Both the position numbers and the translations under genes were made by a program. Below are positions 48,387-55,437 of a stretch of DNA of 64,000 bases, in pieces. Every line of letters starts with the position of its first letter. Position 1 is the stretch's first letter. The DNA lies in contig NZ_CP060825.1 in the NCBI RefSeq assembly GCF_014489615.1, positions 5,156,501 to 5,220,500 on the forward strand, given 5' to 3'. Below the pieces are notes generated by a model. That model was not told the origin of the DNA. It did no database searches and saw only the letters and a list, made by a program, of their open reading frames with translations. The stretch comes from Streptomyces genisteinicus. Lineage in GTDB: Bacteria; Actinomycetota; Actinomycetes; Streptomycetales; Streptomycetaceae.

Positions 48387-51300
48387 ATGCTCGTCGGCGT
48401 GGAGACCCGATCCGTCAGCCCGGTGTTCGTCGGCCGCGCCGGCGAACTGGCCCTGCTCGCCGACGCACTGACCCGCGCCGCGGGGGCTCCGGGCTCCTGC
48501 GGCGAACCGCAGGCGCTGCTCATCGGCGGTGAGGCGGGCGTCGGCAAGACCCGGCTCGTCGAGGAGGTGCTCGCCGAGGCGTGCCGCCGGCAGGCGGTCA
48601 CCGCCGTCGGCGGCTGCGTAGAGATCGGCGCGGACGGGCTGCCGTTCGCCGCGTTCTCGGCCGCGCTGCGCGCCCTGCGGCGCCGGCTGCCCGACGAGTT
48701 CGCCGAGGCGGCCGCCGGCCAGGAGGACGAACTGGCCAGGCTCCTGCCCGAACTGGGCACCGGGGCGGAGGCCGGACGGCCCGACGAGTCCGGCACCGCG
48801 CGGCTCTTCGAGCTGACCGCCCGCCTGCTGGAGCGCGTCTCGTGCGAGCGCACCGTCGTCCTGGTCCTGGAGGACCTGCACTGGTCGGAGGCGTCCACCC
48901 GGCACCTGCTCGCCTACCTCCTGCGCACCCTGCGGCGCGGGCGGCTCCTGCTCATCGCCACCTACCGCTCGGACGACGTCCACCGGCGCCACCCGCTGCG
49001 CCCCTTCCTCGCCGAGCTCGACCGCACCCGCACCGTCCAGCGGCTGGAGCTGACCCGGTTCAACCGCTCCGAGGTGGGGCGCCAGATGGCCGGCATCCTC
49101 GCCGAGGAGCCGGCCCCCGCCCTCGTCGACCGCGTCTTCGAACGCTCCGACGGCAACGCCTTCTTCGTCGAGGAGCTCGCCGCCAGCCTCAGCGACGACT
49201 CCTGCTCGGGACTGCCGGACTCGCTCCGCGACATCCTCCTCGTGCGCGTCGAGGCGCTGACCGAGGACGCCCAGCGGGTCGCCCGCATACTCGCCGAGGG
49301 CGGCTCCACCGTGGAGCACGGTCTGCTGGCGGCGGTCGCCGGACTGCCCGACGACGACCTCGACGCAGCGCTGCGCGCCGCCGTCGGCGCGAACATCCTG
49401 CTCGCCACCCCCGACGGCGACGGCTACCGCTTCCGCCACTCGCTCGCCCGCGAAGCGGTCAGCGACGACCTGCTCCCCGGCGAGCGCTCCCGGCTCAACC
49501 GCCGCTACGCCGAGGCCCTGGAGGCCGACCCCGCGCTGGTGGCCGACGAGGTGCGCGCCACCCGCCTTGCGACCTACTGGTACCGGGCCAACGACGCGGC
49601 CAAGGCGCTCCCCGCCGTCCTGGCGGCCTCCGTCGTCGCCCGCCGCCGGCACGCCTACGCGGAGCAGCTGAGGCTGCTGGAGCGGGCGATGGAGCTGTGG
49701 GAGGACGCCCCCGGCGAGGTGCGCGAGCGGCTGCGCCCCGTCGACCACGTGGAGGTCTACCCCCCGTGCGGCTGCGACCCCGAGACCACGCCCCTGCGCT
49801 ACCTCGACCTGATGGCCGAGGCCTCGCTCGCCGGCCGTCTCTGCGGCGAACGCGAACGCGCCTACAAGATCAGCAAGCGGGGGCAGCGGCTCGCGGAGAG
49901 CGAGGGGGACCAGCTGCGGGCCGCCTGGTTCTCCGTGCAGCGCTCCCGGCTGGTCCCCTCCCTGGGCAGGGGCGACGGCTGGGCCGAACTCGACGCGGCC
50001 CAGCAGCTCGTCCGCGGCCTGCCGCCGTCCGCCGTGCACGCCGAGGTGCTGGCCGACGCGGCCGGCTGGGGCATGACCCACCGCCCCGGGCCGGAGAGCC
50101 TCGCCACCGCCGAACGGGCCGTCGACTACGCGCGGATGGTCGGCGACGAGGACATCGAGCTGAAGGCCCGGCTCACCCTCGGCAGCCTCATGGTCGACTC
50201 GGGCGACGTCGAGGGCGGTCTGCGCGAGATGTACGACGTGCGGGACCGCGTCCTCGCGCTCGGCCTGCCCGCGCACATCGGCCGTACCCACGTGAACCTG
50301 CCGTCGGTGCTGCACGGCGTCGGGCGCTCCGCCGAGGCGGCGGAGCTCCTCATGGAGGGCATCGGCCACGCCCGCCGCTACGGCCTGCCCGACACCGAGG
50401 CGTGGGTGCTGGCCAATGTCGCCGAGACCGGACACGCCCTCGGGCGCTGGGACGAGGCCGAGCACGCGGCGCAGCGCGCCCTGCGGGTCGGCAGCACCCC
50501 CCAGGCGCACGGCTTCGCCTGCTGGATGCTCGGAGTGCTCGCCGTCGACAGGGGGGAGCAGCGCACCGCGGCCGAGTCCCTGGAGGCCGCCCGGCGTCAC
50601 TTCGGACGGCACAACCCCATGCCGCAGACCACTCTGCCGCTCGCCACCCTCGCGCTGCGCATCGCCGCCGCCGAGGGCCGGTTCGCCGACGGGCGGCGGG
50701 AGCTGGCGCTCGCCGCCGAGGGCGGCTTCCCGCCCGGCACCCAGTGCTTCGCCTGGCCGCTGCTGCGCGCCGCGGCCACCCTGGAGGCCGACACCCGGGG
50801 TCTGCCCGCCGCGGAGAGCGGCCGCGCCGAGGCGCTCGGCCGCATCCGCGCCGCCACCCGGGGCCTGGTCACCGTCGCCCCCGTGTGGTCCGCCCACGAA
50901 CTGTGGGTGCGCGCCGAGCTGCGCCGGGCCGACGGCCAGGACACCCCCGGCGACTGGGCGGAGGCCGTGACCGCCTTCGAACCGCTGGAGCGCCCGTACG
51001 AACTGGCCCTGGTACGGGGCCGCGCCGCCGAGGCGCTGCTCCAGCGGGCGGCGGCGGGCGGCGAGGACCGGGCGACGGCCACCGGGCTGCTGCGCGAGGC
51101 GGCACGGACCGCCGGCGAGCTGGGCGCCCGGCCGCTGGCCGAGGACCTCGCGCTGCTCGCCCGACGTGCCCGGATCGTGCTCACCGGGACCGACTCCCAC
51201 CCCGGTGCTGACGCGGCGCCGCTCCCGGAGCCCGACACGTCCGCGCTGGGCCTCACCCCGCGCGAACAGGACGTGCTCCGGCTGGTCGCGGCCGGCCTCA

Positions 51301-51476
51301 GCAACCGGCGTATCGCCGAGGAGCTCTACATCTCGCCGAAGACGGCGAGCGTCCACGTCTCCAACATCCTCGCCAAGCTGGGCGTCTCCGGCCGCGGCGA
51401 GGCGGCCGCCATGGCGCACCGGCTGCGGCTGTTCACCGATCTTCTGCAGGAGTCTCAGGCGGCACCCGGACGGTGA
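48387..51476 (+). CDS. Large ATP-binding LuxR (LAL) family transcriptional regulator
   Basis: Protein of 1029 residues. An AAA-type ATPase at the N-terminus has Walker A GGEAGVGKTRL (about residue 48) and Walker B VLVLEDLHWSE (about 163), with FVGRAGELALL as the entry motif. The middle (about 400-930) consists of TPR-like helical repeats. The C-terminus carries a LuxR helix-turn-helix LTPREQDVLRLVAAGLSNRR and SPKTASVHVSNILAKLGVSG. LAL proteins often activate secondary-metabolite or sugar genes. The ATG at 48387 has no ribosome site; GTG 48399 is an alternative. The signal and targets are not evident. Its end overlaps the convergent small gene by 44 bases. Confidence 0.9.
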   Translation: MLVGVETRSVSPVFVGRAGELALLADALTRAAGAPGSCGEPQALLIGGEAGVGKTRLVEEVLAEACRRQAVTAVGGCVEIGADGLPFAAFSAALRALRRRLPDEFAEAAAGQEDELARLLPELGTGAEAGRPDESGTARLFELTARLLERVSCERTVVLVLEDLHWSEASTRHLLAYLLRTLRRGRLLLIATYRSDDVHRRHPLRPFLAELDRTRTVQRLELTRFNRSEVGRQMAGILAEEPAPALVDRVFERSDGNAFFVEELAASLSDDSCSGLPDSLRDILLVRVEALTEDAQRVARILAEGGSTVEHGLLAAVAGLPDDDLDAALRAAVGANILLATPDGDGYRFRHSLAREAVSDDLLPGERSRLNRRYAEALEADPALVADEVRATRLATYWYRANDAAKALPAVLAASVVARRRHAYAEQLRLLERAMELWEDAPGEVRERLRPVDHVEVYPPCGCDPETTPLRYLDLMAEASLAGRLCGERERAYKISKRGQRLAESEGDQLRAAWFSVQRSRLVPSLGRGDGWAELDAAQQLVRGLPPSAVHAEVLADAAGWGMTHRPGPESLATAERAVDYARMVGDEDIELKARLTLGSLMVDSGDVEGGLREMYDVRDRVLALGLPAHIGRTHVNLPSVLHGVGRSAEAAELLMEGIGHARRYGLPDTEAWVLANVAETGHALGRWDEAEHAAQRALRVGSTPQAHGFACWMLGVLAVDRGEQRTAAESLEAARRHFGRHNPMPQTTLPLATLALRIAAAEGRFADGRRELALAAEGGFPPGTQCFAWPLLRAAATLEADTRGLPAAESGRAEALGRIRAATRGLVTVAPVWSAHELWVRAELRRADGQDTPGDWAEAVTAFEPLERPYELALVRGRAAEALLQRAAAGGEDRATATGLLREAARTAGELGARPLAEDLALLARRARIVLTGTDSHPGADAAPLPEPDTSALGLTPREQDVLRLVAAGLSNRRIAEELYISPKTASVHVSNILAKLGVSGRGEAAAMAHRLRLFTDLLQESQAAPGR

Positions 51477-51615
51477 CCGTGCCGGAGTCCAGGTCGACAG
51501 GGCCCCGCCCCGGGTCGCTGTCGGCGGCGTCCACCCGGGTCAGCTGCAGGCGCCGCCTCTCGTCGTCGGTGTGCCTGCGCGCCGGCGCGAAGACCTCGTC
51601 GAACGCACCCCACAT
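51433..51615 (-). CDS. DUF6191-like small protein, 60 residues
   Basis: ATG 51615 follows a GAGGGAG site. The product starts MWGAFDEVFAPARRHTDDER and continues LQLTRVDAADSDPGRGPVDL, ending with a proline-rich tail. This pattern agrees with a Streptomyces family I remember as DUF6191; function unknown. It starts 11 bases after the sugar-dehydrogenase stop, so the two are one transcript. Its last 44 bases overlap the 3' end of the convergent LAL gene. Confidence 0.7.
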   Translation of the reverse strand: MWGAFDEVFAPARRHTDDERRRLQLTRVDAADSDPGRGPVDLDSGTVTVRVPPETPAEDR

Positions 51616-51626
51616 CACGGCTCCCT

Positions 51627-52796
51627 CTACTCGACCTCCAGCCGGAGGATCCTGTCGTCGCCGCCGCCCGGGGTGCCCCGGCCGTCGGTCTCGCTGGTGA
51701 CGAGCCACAGCGCGTCACCACCCGCCGCCACCACCGTGCGCAGCCGGCCGTACTCCTCCTCCAGGAACGCCTGGGGCTTCGCGGAGGGTTCCGCTCCGGC
51801 GAGCGGGATCCGCCAGAGCCGCTCGCCGCGCAGTCCGGCCATCCAGATCGACCCGGCGGCGTAGGCGATGCCGCTCGGCGAGGCGTCCTCGGTGCGCCAC
51901 TGCTCGACCGGGTCGGTGAAGCCGGCCTTTCCGGCCTTGCCCTCGGCCTCGGGCCAGCCGTAGTTCCGGCCCGGCTCGATCAGGTTCAGCTCGTCCCAGG
52001 TGTTCTGACCGAACTCCGCGGCCCACAGCCGCTTGCCGGCGTCCCAGGCGAGCCCCTGCACATTGCGGTGACCGTACGAGTAGACGACGGAGTCGGCGTC
52101 CGGGTTGCCGTGCACGGGCTGCCCGTCCGGCGTCATCCGGAGGATCTTGCCGCCCAGCGACTCCTTGTCCTGGGAGAGCCCGGTGTCCCCGGCCTCCCCG
52201 GTGCCCGCGTAGAGCATCTTGTCCGGGCCGAAGGCGATCCGGCCGCCGTTGTGCGTCACCCCCTTGGGGATGCCGCGCAGCACCGTGTCCGGGGCCCCCA
52301 GCTGCTGCCCGGCCGGCTTGCCCTCGTCGTACAGCATGCGGGCGATGCGGTTGTCGGACGCGGTGGTGAAGTACGCGTAGACCAGCTGGTCGGAGGCGAA
52401 CGAGGGGGAGATGGCGAGGCCCAGCAGCCCGCCCTCGCCGCCCGGCGCGACGCCCGGCACCGAGCCGATCTCGGTCTTCTCGCCGTCGGCGGAGACCCGG
52501 GTGACGGTCCCCGCGTCCCGGGAGGCGACCAGCAGGTCCCCGCCGGGCAGCGCGGCCACGCCCCAGGGGGACTCCAGCTCCCCGGTCAGGGTGGCGGCCA
52601 CCTTCACCGACCCCTCGGCGGGCGGTCCGGACGGCGAGGGGGAGGGGGAGGCCGCGCCGTCGGACGGCGCGGCGGAGGCGGACGCCGACGAGGGACCGGC
52701 CGAGCCGCGTGCGGAGGTGCCGTCGCCCGACGAGCAGCCGGCCGCGAGGACGAGCACGGCGGCGGTCAGGGCGGCCGGCAGAGCTGGACGGTGCAC
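51627..52796 (-). CDS. PQQ-dependent sugar dehydrogenase-like lipoprotein
   Basis: Lipoprotein of 389 residues. GTG 52796 has a GAAGGGA site, and the N-terminus LTAAVLVLAAGCSS ends in a lipobox with Cys about residue 20. A Ser/Ala/Pro linker follows. The six-bladed propeller of soluble glucose/sorbosone dehydrogenases is seen in LESPWGVAALPGGDLLVASR, GEGGLLGLAISPSF, THNGGRIAFGPDKMLYAGTG, YSYGHRNVQGLAWD and WAAEFGQNTWDELN. The residues HNGGR and GHRN are the usual PQQ/active-site region. Whether this host makes PQQ is unknown; many relatives have no proven activity. It is co-transcribed with the DUF6191-like gene. Confidence 0.87.
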   Translation of the reverse strand: MHRPALPAALTAAVLVLAAGCSSGDGTSARGSAGPSSASASAAPSDGAASPSPSPSGPPAEGSVKVAATLTGELESPWGVAALPGGDLLVASRDAGTVTRVSADGEKTEIGSVPGVAPGGEGGLLGLAISPSFASDQLVYAYFTTASDNRIARMLYDEGKPAGQQLGAPDTVLRGIPKGVTHNGGRIAFGPDKMLYAGTGEAGDTGLSQDKESLGGKILRMTPDGQPVHGNPDADSVVYSYGHRNVQGLAWDAGKRLWAAEFGQNTWDELNLIEPGRNYGWPEAEGKAGKAGFTDPVEQWRTEDASPSGIAYAAGSIWMAGLRGERLWRIPLAGAEPSAKPQAFLEEEYGRLRTVVAAGGDALWLVTSETDGRGTPGGGDDRILRLEVE

Positions 52797-53023
52797 GGTG
52801 TGATCCCTTCGACGGCTGCTGGCGTCGCCCGGGGGACGGGACGGCACGCCTGTCTGTCTGTTCATACACCCGGGCCCGCCGCAAGGTTCCCGATCTTGGA
52901 AATCGCCCGTCGTCCGGGCGGCTCCGTCCCGGGCGGCGCGGTGTCCCGCCGGGGCGCCCGGCCGATGGTCCGCCGTGGCATCCGGCACGGCCCGGCCCCG
53001 GCGCCCGGCCCGGCGGCGGTCCC

Positions 53024-54025
53024 TCAGTCCCAGGATCCCAGAGCGGGCGGGAGGGACGCGATCTCGGCGAGGTCCGCGTCCGTCAGACGCAGCGCGGCGG
53101 CGCCCGCGTTCTCGACCGCCCACCCGGGTCGCTTCGTCCCCGGCACGGGGACCACGTGGCGCCCCTGCCGCAGCACCCAGGCGAGGGCGACGGCCGCCGG
53201 GGTGGCGGTGGCGCCGTGCCGGGCGGCCACCCGGCGCAGACCGGCGACGACGGGCTGGTTCGCCGCCATCATCTCGGCGGTGAAGCGCGGATGGCGTGCG
53301 CGGGCGTCGTCCGGCTCGAACCCCTGGCCCGGCGTGAGCGTCCCGGTCAGGAACCCGCTGCCCAGCGGCATCGCCGCCAGGAAGCCCACCCCGCGCGCCT
53401 CGCACCACGGCACCAGCCGGCGCAGCGCCCCGGGCGCCCACACGGAGAGCTCGGCCTGCACCGCGCTCACCGGGAACACCTGCTGCACGCGCTCCAGTTG
53501 GCGGATCGTTCCCTCGTGGGGATCGGCGCCGGTCCGGCGCCGCGGGCCGGCGACGCCCACCGCGGACAGCCCGAGCGCCCGCACCTTGCCCGCGGACACC
53601 AGCTCGGCCATCGCCCCCCAGGTCTCCTCCACCGGCACCTCCGGGTCGGCCCGGTGCAGCTGGTAGAGGTCGATCACATCGGTCTGGAGCCGGCGCAGCG
53701 AGGCGTCGCAGGCCCGTCTGACGTAGCCGGGACGGCCGTTGGCGACCATGTGCTGGTCGCCGAGGAGCAGTCCCACCTTCGTCGAGAGGAACGCGTCGCC
53801 GCGCCGCCCCCGGAGCGCCCGCCCGAGCAGCAGCTCGTTGGTGAACGGCCCGTACATGTCCGCCGTGTCCAGCAGCGTCGACCCGGCGTCCAGCGCGGCG
53901 TGCACCGTGCGCAGCGAGCGTTCCCCGCGCTGCTCGGAGGCCGTGTACGCCCAGCTCATCGGCATGCACCCGAGCCCCACGGCGCCCACCCCGAGGGCCG
54001 CCGCACCGATCGTCCTGCGCTCCAA
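53024..54025 (-). CDS. Aldo/keto reductase
   Basis: NADPH-dependent reductase of 333 residues. Catalytic residues are visible: Asp and Tyr in LLDTADMYGPFTNE, Lys in FLSTKVGLL, His in LYQLHRADPEVP. The C-terminal VPVPGTKRPGWAVENAGA is the cofactor site. TTG 54025 was chosen because GGAAGG lies nine bases upstream and the protein then starts ERRTIGAAALGVGAVGLGC, like its relatives; no ATG or GTG nearby fits. It is divergent from the 2-hydroxyacid dehydrogenase gene, with 76 bases for both promoters. The substrate is unknown. Confidence 0.88.
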   Translation of the reverse strand: MERRTIGAAALGVGAVGLGCMPMSWAYTASEQRGERSLRTVHAALDAGSTLLDTADMYGPFTNELLLGRALRGRRGDAFLSTKVGLLLGDQHMVANGRPGYVRRACDASLRRLQTDVIDLYQLHRADPEVPVEETWGAMAELVSAGKVRALGLSAVGVAGPRRRTGADPHEGTIRQLERVQQVFPVSAVQAELSVWAPGALRRLVPWCEARGVGFLAAMPLGSGFLTGTLTPGQGFEPDDARARHPRFTAEMMAANQPVVAGLRRVAARHGATATPAAVALAWVLRQGRHVVPVPGTKRPGWAVENAGAAALRLTDADLAEIASLPPALGSWD

Positions 54026-54101
54026 CTCCCCGTACCTTCCGTTCGGCCGCCCCCAGACGTTAACCAATGCGTACGGGCGGCCTTCGCATAGCCTCCTGAC
54101 C

Positions 54102-55055
54102 ATGACTTCCGATGTGTGGCTCCCCATAGCGGCCGAGGAGATCGACGGCCTGCCCCCGGCCTCCGCCTCGGGCCTCGCCTACCGGTTCTGGGACGGCGGC
54201 CCCGACTTCCCGGCCGATCCCGCCGACTGCGTCTTCTACACCGTCCCGTACATGCGGGGCGGCGACGTCGCCGTCCGGCCGCTGGACGCCATGCGCTCGG
54301 TGCGCGTCGTGCAGACCCTGTCCGCCGGCACCGACCATGTGCAGCCCGGACTCGCCGCCCTGCCCGCCGGCGTGCGCCTGTGCAACGCCAAGGGCGTCCA
54401 CGAGGCGTCCACGGCCGAGCTCGCGCTCGCGCTGATCCTCGCCTCGCTGCGCGGCATCCCGTCGTTCGTGGACGGCCGGCGCGCCGGGGAGTGGCGCTCC
54501 GGCTTCTACCCGGCGCTCGCCGACAAGTCGGTGCTCATCGTCGGCTACGGCTCGATCGGCGCGGCCGTCGAGGACCGGCTCGTACCCTTCGAGTGCGCGC
54601 GGGTGGCGCGCGTCGCGCGCTCCGCCCGGACAACGGAGCGCGGCGAAGTGCGCGCACTCGCCGACCTGCCGGAGCTGCTGCCCGCCGCCGACGTCGTCGT
54701 CCTCTCCACGCCGCTGACCGCGCAGACGAAGGGGCTGGTCGGAGCGGACTTCCTGGCCCGGATGAAGGACGGGGCGCTGCTGGTGAACATCGCCCGCGGG
54801 CCGGTCGTCGACACGAAGGCGCTGCTGGCGGAGGTGGAGAGCGGCCGGCTCATGGCGGCGCTCGACGTCACCGACCCCGAGCCGCTGCCCGCCGGGCATC
54901 CGCTCTGGCACGCCCCGGGCGTACTGATCAGTCCTCATGTCGGCGGCTCCACCTCGGCGTTCATGCCCCGGGCGAAGCGTCTGATCGCCGATCAGGTCAC
55001 CCGGTTCGCGGCGGGGCGGGAGCTGCGGAACGTGGTGGCGACCACCGGCGGCTGA
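54102..55055 (+). CDS. D-isomer-specific 2-hydroxyacid dehydrogenase
   Basis: NAD(P)-dependent oxidoreductase of 317 residues. The substrate domain comes first, with VVQTLSAGTDHVQPGL; the cofactor motif is SVLIVGYGSIGAAVEDRL near residue 145. The catalytic arginine is in NIARGPVVD, glutamate in DVTDPEPLP, and histidine in ISPHVGGSTSAFM. It is distinct from serA (62202) and lacks ACT domains. It may reduce glyoxylate- or hydroxypyruvate-type acids. The ATG lies close to the divergent aldo/keto reductase start and has no strong ribosome site. Confidence 0.88.
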   Translation: MTSDVWLPIAAEEIDGLPPASASGLAYRFWDGGPDFPADPADCVFYTVPYMRGGDVAVRPLDAMRSVRVVQTLSAGTDHVQPGLAALPAGVRLCNAKGVHEASTAELALALILASLRGIPSFVDGRRAGEWRSGFYPALADKSVLIVGYGSIGAAVEDRLVPFECARVARVARSARTTERGEVRALADLPELLPAADVVVLSTPLTAQTKGLVGADFLARMKDGALLVNIARGPVVDTKALLAEVESGRLMAALDVTDPEPLPAGHPLWHAPGVLISPHVGGSTSAFMPRAKRLIADQVTRFAAGRELRNVVATTGG

Positions 55056-55437
55056 TTCCGGCGAGCACCCGGACGATCACCCTGCGGAGTCACCCGAATG
55101 CGCCGCGTGCCCCCATTGTCGCAGGTCGTCACGGAGAGTAGATGCGCTATGTCCCTGAGTGACGATATTGGTGTATCGTCCCGACCTGGGGGTGCACCGG
55201 AGGCGAGGGGCGGTGCCGCTGTACGCACTGCCGGGCACCGAATGCCGATCACACCTGAGGGGGGCGACGGGCGATGCAGGGCCGATGGACCGAGGAACCG
55301 ACGCGGCGGGTCCGCCGACGACCACAGCCCGGCGCCCCGGCGCCGGCCCCGGGGCGCCGGCCCCGTACCGCGGGACTCCGGGCGGTGGCCCACACCGCCC
55401 GGCCGCAGCCCCCCACGGCGCGAGGGGAGGCGGCCCG
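55056..55437. other. Upstream region of the PAS-GGDEF gene
   Basis: About 380 bases. It contains the 20-base inverted repeat at 55161-55180 and a hairpin CCGGCGCCCCGG (55329-55340) with CCGGGGCGCCGG (55349-55360) 78 bases before the start codon. The reading frame continues upstream of the chosen start but without a ribosome site. No other gene. Confidence 0.45.
55161..55180. promoter_or_regulatory. Inverted repeat GACGATA-N6-TATCGTC
   Basis: Perfect seven-base arms with spacer TTGGTG in a locally AT-richer stretch, about 260 bases upstream of the GGDEF gene start. It looks like an operator for a dimeric regulator, overlapping a plausible promoter. Confidence 0.45.
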
